Source: JAEUKH01 sp964447205
GTDB lineage: Bacteria > Myxococcota_A > Polyangia > Polyangiales > Ga0077539
Length of the DNA: 64,000 bases
Direction of reading: 5' to 3'
Assembly (NCBI GenBank): GCA_964447205.1
Contig: CAYUSB010000009.1
Span: 1-64,000, forward strand
In this document: one piece after another, positions 1 through 7,781 of the stretch
How positions within the stretch are numbered: the stretch's first letter is position 1
How the letters are laid out: the number at the start of each line of letters is the position of its first letter
Translations under genes and position numbers: made by a program
Notes under the pieces: model-generated
Told to the model about the DNA's origin: nothing
The model's input: the letters and a program-made list of their open reading frames with translations, nothing else
Databases searched by the model: none

Positions 1-483
1 GAGAAGCTCTCTCGGCCCTCCTTCGAGCCCATGGACGCGGGGATGAGCCTCTGCGACGGCGCCATCCAGGTGCGGGGAGTGGTCGAGCGCACCATCTCCT
101 ACCAGACCCTCGTGGTCTCGGGAGACGACGAGACCCAGCCGAGCTCTGTGGGCCCATATGACCCGAGCGCGGCCGTGGTGGCGGCATCGCTCGACTTCTC
201 GGGGGCACAGCTTGCTCCGCTCTACACCACGGGCGACGACCGCTTCATGGTGCCTGGGGCGACGCCCCTCGTCGTGCTCGACGACGAGCCGTATCTGGTC
301 GTGCACGCAGGCTCCCTGCGGCCACTCGCGGACCAAGAGCGCAATGCCTTCCCTGGCTCGGGGACCACGACGGCCCCGGGGGCGGCACACGACGCACTGG
401 CGGCGTTTCTCCGCACCCATCCCGAGGTCCAGGGGCTATACAGGGTCGTGCCGAGGTATGAAGCCGCGGGGGATGAGCCGTGA
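1..483 (+). CDS. Hypothetical protein, 5' end outside window
   Basis: The reading frame is open from base 1 through an internal ATG at 31 to the stop at 481-483, so the gene probably begins to the left of the window; an ATG 31 start would give 150 residues. No domain is recognised. The protein is acidic, has no signal peptide or membrane segment in the visible part, and shows the G/C third positions of a real gene in this genome. The C-terminus (LAAFLRTHPEVQGLYRVVPRYE) reads like a soluble globular domain. Function unknown. Confidence 0.55.
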   Translation, partial: EKLSRPSFEPMDAGMSLCDGAIQVRGVVERTISYQTLVVSGDDETQPSSVGPYDPSAAVVAASLDFSGAQLAPLYTTGDDRFMVPGATPLVVLDDEPYLVVHAGSLRPLADQERNAFPGSGTTTAPGAAHDALAAFLRTHPEVQGLYRVVPRYEAAGDEP

Positions 484-542
484 GGCACCCCCTGCGCATG
501 CGATCCTCGGCGGCGAAGCTCTCGGGTCGGCCACCTGGCCCA

Positions 543-773
543 TCAGGCGCTCCGCCCACACCGTCGCAGTACCTCCCGTATCGCCTCCATGAGCCTCTCG
601 TCCCCGACGCGCTCGACCTCGACCTCGAGGTGCTGGAGTGCGGCCACGAGCCCCGCAGGGAGCCCACCCGCCCCCGCCCCGGGTTCTGCTACCCCGGTAG
701 CAAAACCCGTAGCAAAACGTCCGTCAGCCGTCGCATCCTGTCCGGGCCCTACTGCCGAAACCGCTTCTTTCAT
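543..773 (-). CDS. Possible small hypothetical protein
   Basis: A 76-residue minus-strand frame beginning at an ATG (MKEAVSAVGPGQD) whose C-terminal 40 residues (LPAGLVAALQHLEVEVERVG...MEAIREVLRRC) look like an amphipathic helical domain rather than random translation. No clear ribosome binding site precedes the ATG, and the frame is open further upstream. No family recognised. It may be a remnant or a short real gene. Confidence 0.28.
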   Translation of the reverse strand: MKEAVSAVGPGQDATADGRFATGFATGVAEPGAGAGGLPAGLVAALQHLEVEVERVGDERLMEAIREVLRRCGRSA

Positions 774-986
774 GCCGTTTCGCGACAATGCCCGACACGC
801 GTCGCCCTCTTCGATTCCTCTGTGCTTCCGTGCGGATTGGGCTTGCTGCAAGGGGTTTTGTGAAGAGGGGTTGGTCTCGGTAGCAGAACCCCTCCGGCAT
901 TGTGCATTGAGCCAATGGCTGCGACGCCCGCCGGGGACGAGGAGGCGGTTCGAGAGCAGCGAGAGATTACGTTGCGGGATCATCGC

Positions 987-1178
987 TCAGGTCCCTCCGA
1001 CGGCACGGAGCTCGTCAGGGTCGACGTTCAGGCGCAGGCGCCAGCGCGCCAGGAACCGGCCCTCGGCGTTGAGGCCGGGGTCGAGCACGTGGTAGGGGAC
1101 GCCCTGCTCCCAGCGACCGACCGCGGCCTGCCACAGGAGCGGCTCAAGAACCTCGGCTGGCGTGTATCGCGGTTGAGG
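987..1178 (-). pseudogene. C-terminal remnant of an unidentified protein
   Basis: About 62 codons of coherent protein (PRYTPAEVLEPLLWQAAVGR, then a segment ending NVDPDELRAVGGT) end at a proper stop at 987-989. Upstream the frame runs into a palindromic repeat region with no plausible start, so this looks like the 3' end of a gene whose front is gone. Family not recognised. The rest of the stretch 774-1457 holds only this fragment and the palindrome at 1227-1247. Confidence 0.28.
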
Positions 1179-1226
1179 TACGTGGGGAGTATCCCTCTCC
1201 CCCATGGATTCCCTCGGCACGCGACT

Positions 1227-1247
1227 CCCCTCTCCCGTGGAGAGGGG
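1227..1247. repeat. Intergenic palindrome CCCCTCTCC/GGAGAGGGG
   Basis: A perfect 9-bp inverted repeat with a 3-nt loop. The same kind of CCCTCTCCC-type hairpin recurs at about 9570, 9853, 32042 and 55262 in other gene gaps, so it belongs to a family of dispersed short hairpins rather than being a gene-specific terminator. Confidence 0.6.
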
Positions 1248-1457
1248 ATTAGGGCAACGCGCGAATCGCGAGGTGAGAGGATTCCGTTCCTCGCGCGACG
1301 CGGCAATCATCCCGCCATACTGGGTACCATCCACGTGCTGCACGAACCCAAGGGAACCCAAAGTTGACAGCGGTGGGGCAAGCCCCTCCCCTACGATCTC
1401 CACCCCCGCAACAGGCCCTGCATGAGCCCCGTGTGACGTAGTAGGCGCGAGGTCCCC

Positions 1458-2510
1458 TCAGCGCACCTCGCCCGGCCGGAACCAATCAAACGCGTTACCC
1501 GCCGCGAAGTTGGTCATCGCGAGGTTGATGCTCACCGACAGGGCCCGCACATGGTGCCACCACCCCGCGGGCAGAAACAGGCTCTCCCCCGCCGCGAGGG
1601 TCACCGTGCGCCACCCGACCCGCTCCAGCCCTTGTGCAAGCCCCGGGTCCACCGCCTCCGGGTCGACGCGGCTATACACCCCTCGCAAGGTGCCCAGGAG
1701 GGCCTCCTCCCAGGGCCCCGCGAGCACAAACCGTTTCTCGCCGTACACGTTACAAAACAGGATGTTCGACGTGTCGTGGTGGAGGGGGGTCACGGTTCCG
1801 GCGGGGCCGATCCACAGGGCCGCAGACCCGGCCCGGCGCCGGGGGTCGAGCAGGGCCGGGTCGATCACCACGTCGTCCCACAACGGCAGCAGAGCCTCCC
1901 GCTCGATGTTGCGGCTGTTGGCAACGAAGTACACGTCGTTGCTCTCGCCACACGCCTCCACCCGGTCGAGGTACGCGGCCAGCGGCATCGGACGCGCGAG
2001 CCGGGCGGTGTGCATGTCGTAGTCCGGGTCGGACTCCCTGCCTACCACGGCCTCGATCTCGACCTGGCCGAAGTGCTCCCGGAGATACCCCGGGGTCCAT
2101 TTGCCGAAGGCCGGCCAGCGCGGCACGAGGTCGGTCAGGACCACCGGGGTGGCCGTGGCGTAGTACCGCGCGAAGAAGGTCCGCGGATCGAGTCCCTCCA
2201 CCCGCTCAATCCCCGGTCGCCCGGCTGCCGCCTCCAGGGCCGGACGGAGCCGCTGCACGAGCTGCAACCGACGGCAGTGCTGGGCAAACCGATGCCCGGC
2301 GTCGAGGATCGGGCTCGCCGCGATCCGGGCCACCGCAGCCTGGGCCACCGAGGCCGAGACCCCAGCGTCGCGCAGGCCCTCGGCCACCGTGGCGGGAGGG
2401 GATCCTGCCAGGAGGTTCTCGGCGACCCAACGCTCCCAGGGGGGGCTCAGGGACTCGGAGACTGCCGCGCTGGCGGGAAATCGCCGCGGGCGTTTTCGTC
2501 GAAGCCGCAC
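1458..2510 (-). CDS. Cupin-like (JmjC-type) Fe(II)/2-oxoglutarate oxygenase domain protein
   Basis: 350 residues. The C-terminal two thirds is a cupin_8/JmjC-like double-stranded beta helix. The metal-binding H-x-D is at about H244/D246 in TPLHHDTSN, followed by the typical NVYGEKRFVL strand, and the distal histidine is at about 319-320 in PAGWWHHV. The N-terminal 100 residues are helical (WVAENLLAG...), as in related bacterial cupin_8 proteins. Family members are iron- and 2-oxoglutarate-dependent hydroxylases of protein or small-molecule substrates; the substrate here cannot be told. No signal peptide, so probably cytoplasmic. It is followed on the same strand by two secreted proteins that need not be functionally linked. 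Confidence 0.85.
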   Translation of the reverse strand: MRLRRKRPRRFPASAAVSESLSPPWERWVAENLLAGSPPATVAEGLRDAGVSASVAQAAVARIAASPILDAGHRFAQHCRRLQLVQRLRPALEAAAGRPGIERVEGLDPRTFFARYYATATPVVLTDLVPRWPAFGKWTPGYLREHFGQVEIEAVVGRESDPDYDMHTARLARPMPLAAYLDRVEACGESNDVYFVANSRNIEREALLPLWDDVVIDPALLDPRRRAGSAALWIGPAGTVTPLHHDTSNILFCNVYGEKRFVLAGPWEEALLGTLRGVYSRVDPEAVDPGLAQGLERVGWRTVTLAAGESLFLPAGWWHHVRALSVSINLAMTNFAAGNAFDWFRPGEVR

Positions 2511-2525
2511 GCGCGAGCCAGAACG

Positions 2526-2984
2526 CTACCGCTGTCCCGCGTCGCGCGGCGGAGGCATCGGGGCGATAAACCCCGCGTCCTCGGGAGGAGGCGGCATGGG
2601 CGGGGGCATCGGGGCGATGACGACGTCGTCCTCGGGTTGGCCCGCGTCGACCGGGGGCGGCATCGGAGGCGGCATCGGAGGCCGCGGGACGTCGACCATC
2701 GGGGTCATCTGCCCTTCGTCCTGCGGCACCGGAACATCCCGCGGCGGAGGCATCGGCGGTGGGGCGTCGAAGCCCGTGACATCACCCGCCGGAACATCGC
2801 CGACCGGCGTGTCGCCCGCCACATCGCCCGTGACCCCCTGGTCGACGGCGGCGTCTGCCGGAGCCGGGTCGTCCGAACAGCCCGCCACCCCAAGGGCCGC
2901 GGCAAGAACAGCGTGTCGAAGCAGGGCCGGACCGGCCGGGGGTGGGGTCAATCCCCGAGAACCAGAAGGAAGTCGTGTCGCCAT
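2526..2984 (-). CDS. Proline/aspartate-rich lipoprotein
   Basis: 152 residues from the ATG at 2984 (an upstream in-frame start at 3005 is less likely). The N-terminus has a positively charged region, a hydrophobic stretch (HAVLAAALGVAG) and a lipobox cysteine in GVAGCSDD. After the cysteine the chain is low complexity: Asp/Val/Gly-rich, then blocks of MPPPMPPP separated by acidic residues. No folded domain is visible. Such linkers are common in myxobacterial surface lipoproteins, and this one seems to be only linker. Function unknown. Confidence 0.7.
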   Translation of the reverse strand: MATRLPSGSRGLTPPPAGPALLRHAVLAAALGVAGCSDDPAPADAAVDQGVTGDVAGDTPVGDVPAGDVTGFDAPPPMPPPRDVPVPQDEGQMTPMVDVPRPPMPPPMPPPVDAGQPEDDVVIAPMPPPMPPPPEDAGFIAPMPPPRDAGQR

Positions 2985-3017
2985 GGTCGGGAGATCATCC
3001 CGCACAGGGCCCTGCCG

Positions 3018-4025
3018 TCAAGGCCGACGCGGGTGGGCCTGGAGGAAGGACCACATCTGCGCCCCAAACTCCGCCGTGAGGCCCGGGATGTGCCCGCTGC
3101 CCTGCATGGTCCACAGCTCGACCCCTCCGCGCATGCACCCTCCCGCCCGCAAGACGGTGGTCTCGGGCCCGGCCACCGCGCTGTCGAGGTCGAGGGTGGG
3201 AGCCACGTCGGCGAAGGCTCCGCAGGAGGACAAGACGCGCCAGCGTTCGACCGAGGCCCGGGCTCCTGGGTAGGCGGACGTGGGCCCGAGCGGGAAGGCC
3301 CCGCCCGTGAAGCGCACCGTGGCGTCTTCGGTCCCGTGGATCTGGAGGACCGACACGGGTGAGGTCGGGGCGCAGGGGTAGTCGTCGTCGACCCCCGTGG
3401 CCCCCGCGAGGGACACCACGGCGGCGATGCGGGGCGAGGCCGCGCAGGCCATCCGATGGGCCATAAACCCCCCGTTGGAGTGGCCCACGAGGAACACCCG
3501 GTCGGGATCGACCCGGTACCGGGCCGAGACGTCATCGAGCACGGCGTTGAGGTAGGCCACGTCGTCGCCCCCCGCGTTGGCGAAGTCACAACACGCCCGC
3601 GAAGCCCGCCAGAACCGCCGCCCTGCGTCGTCGAGGGTTCCGTCGGGGTGGGCCAGGAGGAAGCCCTCGCGGGAGGCCAGGTTGGGCAGGCCGAAGTAGA
3701 AGGCCTGGGCGATCCCGGTGGCCCCGTACCCGTGCAGAAGCACCACCAGGGGCACCGCCCGGGTCCCATCGTAGCTCGGCGGAACCCGCAGCCCATACGG
3801 CCGGGCCGCCACCAGGGCCGCGCTCCCCGCAGGCACGTCCGCCCCCAGGGTCGTCGACCCGGTATCGTCCGCGACCGGAGCGTCTGCCGCGACCACGTCG
3901 GGCGTCGCAGACCCGGCGTCCACGGCCGCGGCATCGGCCCCCATGGAAGACTGGGTCGAGACCGAACCACACCCCGCCACAAGGCCCGCGAGGACAGACA
4001 GACCGAGGCACACGCTGCGTGTCAT
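3018..4025 (-). CDS. Secreted polyhydroxybutyrate depolymerase/feruloyl esterase-like lipoprotein (LpqC family)
   Basis: 335 residues from the ATG at 4025 (MTRSVCLGLSVLAGLVAGCG), giving a clean lipoprotein signal peptide with its cysteine in LVAGCG. The mature protein has a short Asp/Ala-rich linker and then an alpha/beta-hydrolase fold: the oxyanion-side strand PLVVLLHGYGATG, the CDFANAGGDDVAYLNAVLDD helix typical of the LpqC/poly-3-hydroxybutyrate depolymerase family, and the nucleophile elbow GHSNGG. Family members hydrolyse polyester or feruloyl ester bonds outside the cytoplasm. The substrate is not determinable. Confidence 0.85.
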   Translation of the reverse strand: MTRSVCLGLSVLAGLVAGCGSVSTQSSMGADAAAVDAGSATPDVVAADAPVADDTGSTTLGADVPAGSAALVAARPYGLRVPPSYDGTRAVPLVVLLHGYGATGIAQAFYFGLPNLASREGFLLAHPDGTLDDAGRRFWRASRACCDFANAGGDDVAYLNAVLDDVSARYRVDPDRVFLVGHSNGGFMAHRMACAASPRIAAVVSLAGATGVDDDYPCAPTSPVSVLQIHGTEDATVRFTGGAFPLGPTSAYPGARASVERWRVLSSCGAFADVAPTLDLDSAVAGPETTVLRAGGCMRGGVELWTMQGSGHIPGLTAEFGAQMWSFLQAHPRRP

Positions 4026-4156
4026 GGGACCGATGTCTACCACACCCGCGCGCCCCCTCTGGGCAGCGGCGGCGACATCGACTATCTACCGCCGTCACCG
4101 CGGCTCTGGAGGCACCCTCCGGCCGGGTTCACTCACTGCCCCTGTACGGAGTCCCC

Positions 4157-5320
4157 ATGACCCACCCCGCCCTCACCACGCTCTCCCAGGAAGAGCAGAT
4201 GTTTCGCGACGCGGTGCTCGACTTCGCCCGCAAGCGCGTGGCCCCCCATGTGGCCGCCATGGACCACGACGGAGCCCTGCGCCCCGACCTCCTGCCCGAG
4301 CTGTTTGACCTCGGGGTGATGGGGATCGAGGTTCCTGAGGAGTTTGGGGGGGCCGGGTCGAGCTTCTTCAACGCCATCCTCGCCGTCGAGGCCCTGGCCA
4401 TGGTCGACCCCAGCGTCAGCGTCCTCATCGACGTGCAGAACACCCTCGTGGCCAACGCCATCCTGCGCTGGGCCACCGCCGAGCAGAAGGGCCGCTACCT
4501 CCCGCGCCTCACCCGCGAGTGGGTGGGCTCGTACGCCCTGAGCGAGCCGGCCTCGGGCTCCGACGCCTTCGCCCTCCAGTGCCGGGCCACCCGGGGCGAC
4601 GGAGGCTGGATCCTCAACGGCCAGAAGCTCTGGATCACCAACGCCAACGAGGCGGGTCTGTTCATCGTGTTCGCCACGGTCGACCCGGCCCTCGGGTACA
4701 AGGGCATCACGGCCTTCCTGATCGAGCGCACGGCCGCGGGATTCAGCGTCGGCAAGAAGGAGGACAAGCTCGGGATCCGGGCCTCGTCCACCTGCGCCCT
4801 GATCCTCGAGGACTGCTTCGTGCCCGACGCCAACATCCTCGGCGAGGTGGGCAAGGGGTACCGGATCGCCATCGAGACCCTCAACGAGGGACGCATCGGC
4901 ATCGGGGCCCAGATGCTCGGAACGGCCCAGGGGGCCTTCGACTACGCCATGCGCTACATGCTGGAACGCAAGCAGTTTGGCCAGGCCATCGCCAACTTCC
5001 AGGGGCTCCAGTTTCAGTACGCCCGGTGCGCCGTCGAGATCGAGTCGGCCCGGCTGATGGTCTACAACGCCGCCCGCCTCAAGGACGCCGGGCAGCCCTT
5101 CATCCGCGAGGCCGCCATGGCCAAGCTGCACGCGAGCGAGGTGGCCGAGCGGGTGGCCTCGCTGGCGGTGGAGTTCCTCGGGGGGGTGGGGTTTACCAAG
5201 GAGTATCCCGTGGAGAAGTTCTTCCGCGACGCGAAGATCGGCAAGATCTACGAGGGCACGAGCAACATGCAGCTCCAGACCATCGCGAAGATGCTCCAGG
5301 CCGCGTACGACAAGAAGTAG
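4157..5320 (+). CDS. Acyl-CoA dehydrogenase, short/branched-chain type
   Basis: 387 residues from ATG 4157; the longer open frame from 4019 lacks coding character before this point. It has all three acyl-CoA dehydrogenase domains: the N-terminal helical domain (EEQMFRDAVLDFARKRVAPH), the beta domain with ALSEPASGSDAF, and the C-terminal helical domain. The catalytic base is E366 in IYEGTSNMQ. The end (KFFRDAKIGKIYEGTSNMQ, then LQTIAKML) closely matches 2-methylbutyryl/short-branched-chain dehydrogenases (ACADSB-like). It would catalyse FAD-dependent alpha,beta-dehydrogenation of an acyl-CoA in branched-chain amino acid or fatty acid breakdown. It stands alone here, divergent from the esterase. 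Confidence 0.95.
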   Translation: MTHPALTTLSQEEQMFRDAVLDFARKRVAPHVAAMDHDGALRPDLLPELFDLGVMGIEVPEEFGGAGSSFFNAILAVEALAMVDPSVSVLIDVQNTLVANAILRWATAEQKGRYLPRLTREWVGSYALSEPASGSDAFALQCRATRGDGGWILNGQKLWITNANEAGLFIVFATVDPALGYKGITAFLIERTAAGFSVGKKEDKLGIRASSTCALILEDCFVPDANILGEVGKGYRIAIETLNEGRIGIGAQMLGTAQGAFDYAMRYMLERKQFGQAIANFQGLQFQYARCAVEIESARLMVYNAARLKDAGQPFIREAAMAKLHASEVAERVASLAVEFLGGVGFTKEYPVEKFFRDAKIGKIYEGTSNMQLQTIAKMLQAAYDKK

Positions 5321-5362
5321 CCCTCTGCCCGCCGGGCTCTCCTCGGGATATGCTCTCCCTCC

Positions 5363-6874
5363 ATGGGCATCCCTTCCTTCGTCCGGTTCGTTCCCCTGGC
5401 CATGCTCCTCGTCGCCTGCGGGAGCAGCGCCTCTCCCACCCCCACCCCCGACAGCGACAGCGGAGCCAACCCGACCGACCTCGGCGCTGCCAGCGACCTC
5501 GGCACACCCGACACGGGTCCCCTCGACTCCGGCCCCGCGGACTCCGGCCCCGCGGACACCGGCCCCGTCGACACCGGCCCCACTGACACCGGCCCCACTG
5601 ACACCGGCCCCACTGACACCGGCCCCGTCGACACCGGACCCGTCGACACCGGACCCGTCGACACCGGACCCGTCGACACCGGACCGATCGACGCAGGCAC
5701 GCCCGACACAGGCCCCCTCGACACCGGACCCGTCGACACCGGACCCCCCGACGCAGGGCCCACCTGCCTGCCCATGCAGTCGCTCTGCGGACCGAGCTGC
5801 GTCGAGACCCAGTCCAGCTCCAACCACTGCGGAGGCTGCGATCAGCGCTGCTGCGCGGCCAACGTGTGCGCCGCCGGGCGCTGCACCCTCGCCTGCTCCC
5901 CGGGACAGACCGCGTGCCAGATCGCGCCCCGCGGACCCGACGGGTGCTTCAACGTCGCCGTCTGCGCCGACCTCCGCACCGACCCGCGCCACTGCGGCAC
6001 CTGCGGCCAGGACTGCGGCGAAGGAGGCCAGTGCATCGACGGGGCCTGCGCCGTCCGCACCCCCGACGGAACGTGGCTCCCCCCCGCCCAGGGCCCCAGC
6101 ACGGGAGCCCTCGAGGTGGTGGCCTCGGGACTCGGCGGGGTGCAGGGCCTGCTCTTCACCCGCGACGCCCGGAGCGTGTACGTCAGCGCCACGGGACAGG
6201 GGGTCATCTGGCGGGTCGACCTCACCGAGACCCCGGTGCGGACCGTGCGTTGGGCCGAGGGGCTCACCGGCCCGTCGCAGATGACCTTCGACCCCGAAGG
6301 GCGCCTCGTCGTCGCCGAACGCGAGGCCAACCGCGTCACCCGCATCACCCTCAACCCCGACGGAACCGCCGGGACCCGCACCCCCTACCTCCCCACCTTC
6401 CAGGGCCCCTGGGGCGTGATCTTCGACGACATGGGTCGGCTCCTGGTGGCCAACGAGTTTGGCACCACCGTCGACCGCATCGGGACCGACGGGATGGTCA
6501 CCCGCGCCATCGTGCCCGCCTTCGCCACGCCCTTGGAGCTGCGCTTCGACCGGCAGCGTAACCTCTACGTCGGCGACTACGGCAGCCCCCTCACCAGCGG
6601 AACCCGGGTCCTCGTCTACTCCCCCGCCCTCACCCTCACCCGCACCCTCACGGGCTTCTCTGGCCCCATCGGGATCGCCCTCGACGCCGCGGGCAACGTC
6701 TACGTGGCCAACTACCGCGGCAACACCATCACCCGGGTCACCCCCGCCGGGGTCTCCAGCACCTACGCCACGGGCCTCAACGGCCCCCACGCCATCGCCT
6801 TCGACCCCACGGGGCGCCTCTACGTCGCCGACTACGGCACGGGCCGCCTCGTGCGCCTGCCCGCCACCCCCTGA
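5363..6874 (+). CDS. Lipoprotein with Asp-Thr-Gly-Pro repeat linker and NHL-type beta-propeller
   Basis: 503 residues. A signal peptide with lipobox (LAMLLVACGSS) is followed by about 85 residues of D-T-G-P-x repeats encoded by a 15-bp minisatellite. Next is a cysteine-rich region (CGPSCVET, HCGGCDQRCC, HCGTCGQDCG) of the kind seen in many myxobacterial surface proteins. From about residue 245 to the end there are repeated units such as GPWGVIFDDMGRLLVANEFG and GPHAIAFDPTGRLYVADYG, typical of NHL/SMP-30-like six-bladed propellers. Probably exposed on the outer membrane. Propellers of this group bind ligands or act as lyases/lactonases, but no catalytic set can be assigned. Confidence 0.85.
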   Translation: MGIPSFVRFVPLAMLLVACGSSASPTPTPDSDSGANPTDLGAASDLGTPDTGPLDSGPADSGPADTGPVDTGPTDTGPTDTGPTDTGPVDTGPVDTGPVDTGPVDTGPIDAGTPDTGPLDTGPVDTGPPDAGPTCLPMQSLCGPSCVETQSSSNHCGGCDQRCCAANVCAAGRCTLACSPGQTACQIAPRGPDGCFNVAVCADLRTDPRHCGTCGQDCGEGGQCIDGACAVRTPDGTWLPPAQGPSTGALEVVASGLGGVQGLLFTRDARSVYVSATGQGVIWRVDLTETPVRTVRWAEGLTGPSQMTFDPEGRLVVAEREANRVTRITLNPDGTAGTRTPYLPTFQGPWGVIFDDMGRLLVANEFGTTVDRIGTDGMVTRAIVPAFATPLELRFDRQRNLYVGDYGSPLTSGTRVLVYSPALTLTRTLTGFSGPIGIALDAAGNVYVANYRGNTITRVTPAGVSSTYATGLNGPHAIAFDPTGRLYVADYGTGRLVRLPATP

Positions 6875-6903
6875 CAGCCCCCGCCTACGGAGCCCTGCGT
6901 CCA

Positions 6904-7719
6904 ATGTCCCCCCCTCGTTTCGCCCCCCTGTGCCTGGCCCTCGCCCTCGCCGCACCGTCGGGGGCCCTCGGCCAGCCCCGCCCGACCGCTCCCGCCCACC
7001 CCGCGGCCATCGCCGTCGGGGACCCCCCGGCCACCCATGTGTTTCCGTGGGCCTCCACCGGCCTCGCGGTGCGCAACGCCCGCGGAGAGCTGTGGTTTCA
7101 TGAGATGCCCGGCGAGCCCACCAGCCCGCCCCGACGGATCCCCGGGGCCGCCCTCGGAGGCCCGGAGGCTCCCCCGCGGGCCGTCTTCCCCTGGGGGCCC
7201 TCGGGCGTCGCCGTGGTCGACCCCCAAGGGCAGCTCTGGGTGTACCCCGTGGGCGAGGAGGTCGGGCCAGGGAGGAGGGTCCCGGGGGCGGCCATTGGGA
7301 CCCAAGGGGGCAGTCCGCGGGCGATGTTTCCGCTCGGGGCCCAACGCGTCGCCGTGGTCGACGCCACCGGGGCCCTGTGGACCCACGCCGTGACCGCAAG
7401 GGTCGCCGCCGCCCGGCGGATCCCCGGGGCGGTCCTCGTGGCGCCCGAGGCCACCCCGCGGGCCATCTTCGGGCTCGGACCCGCCCGCGTCGGGGTCCTC
7501 GACGCCCAAGGGGGGTTGCGGGTCCACGACGTGTCCACCCGGGTGGCCGCGGGATTCCCCCTCCCCGGAGGGCCCGTGACCTCGCCCGAAGCCCCCGCGC
7601 GGTTTGTGTTCCCGTACGGATCGGCCCGGATCGCGGTGGTCAACACCCGCGGAGACCTCTGGATGTACCCCCTCACCGACCGCATCGGGACCGCCTACCG
7701 CGTGGGCCGCAACCGCTGA
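6904..7719 (+). CDS. Secreted protein of five tandem 47-residue repeats
   Basis: 271 residues with an N-terminal signal peptide (LCLALALAAPSGALG). The mature part is five repeats, four of 47 residues and the first of 49. The consensus is RAxFPxGxxxVAVVDxxG, then LWxxxVxxxVxxxRRIPGA, then xPEAxP. Each repeat has two predicted beta strands ending in a bulky LW pair, which suggests beta-propeller blades or a beta solenoid. It lies 29 bp after the NHL-propeller lipoprotein on the same strand and may be cotranscribed with it. No named family recognised. Confidence 0.75.
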   Translation: MSPPRFAPLCLALALAAPSGALGQPRPTAPAHPAAIAVGDPPATHVFPWASTGLAVRNARGELWFHEMPGEPTSPPRRIPGAALGGPEAPPRAVFPWGPSGVAVVDPQGQLWVYPVGEEVGPGRRVPGAAIGTQGGSPRAMFPLGAQRVAVVDATGALWTHAVTARVAAARRIPGAVLVAPEATPRAIFGLGPARVGVLDAQGGLRVHDVSTRVAAGFPLPGGPVTSPEAPARFVFPYGSARIAVVNTRGDLWMYPLTDRIGTAYRVGRNR

Positions 7720-7781
7720 CCCCACGCATCCCCGCGACACATCCCGCGACACCCCGGTCCCAAACGCGCTATTCCCTCGGG

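Noticed and set aside
4133..7399. 1088-codon frame on the minus strand
   Set aside because: Antisense shadow of the acyl-CoA dehydrogenase, NHL lipoprotein and repeat-protein genes, caused by high GC. Its composition is Gly/Val/Glu filler with no domain.
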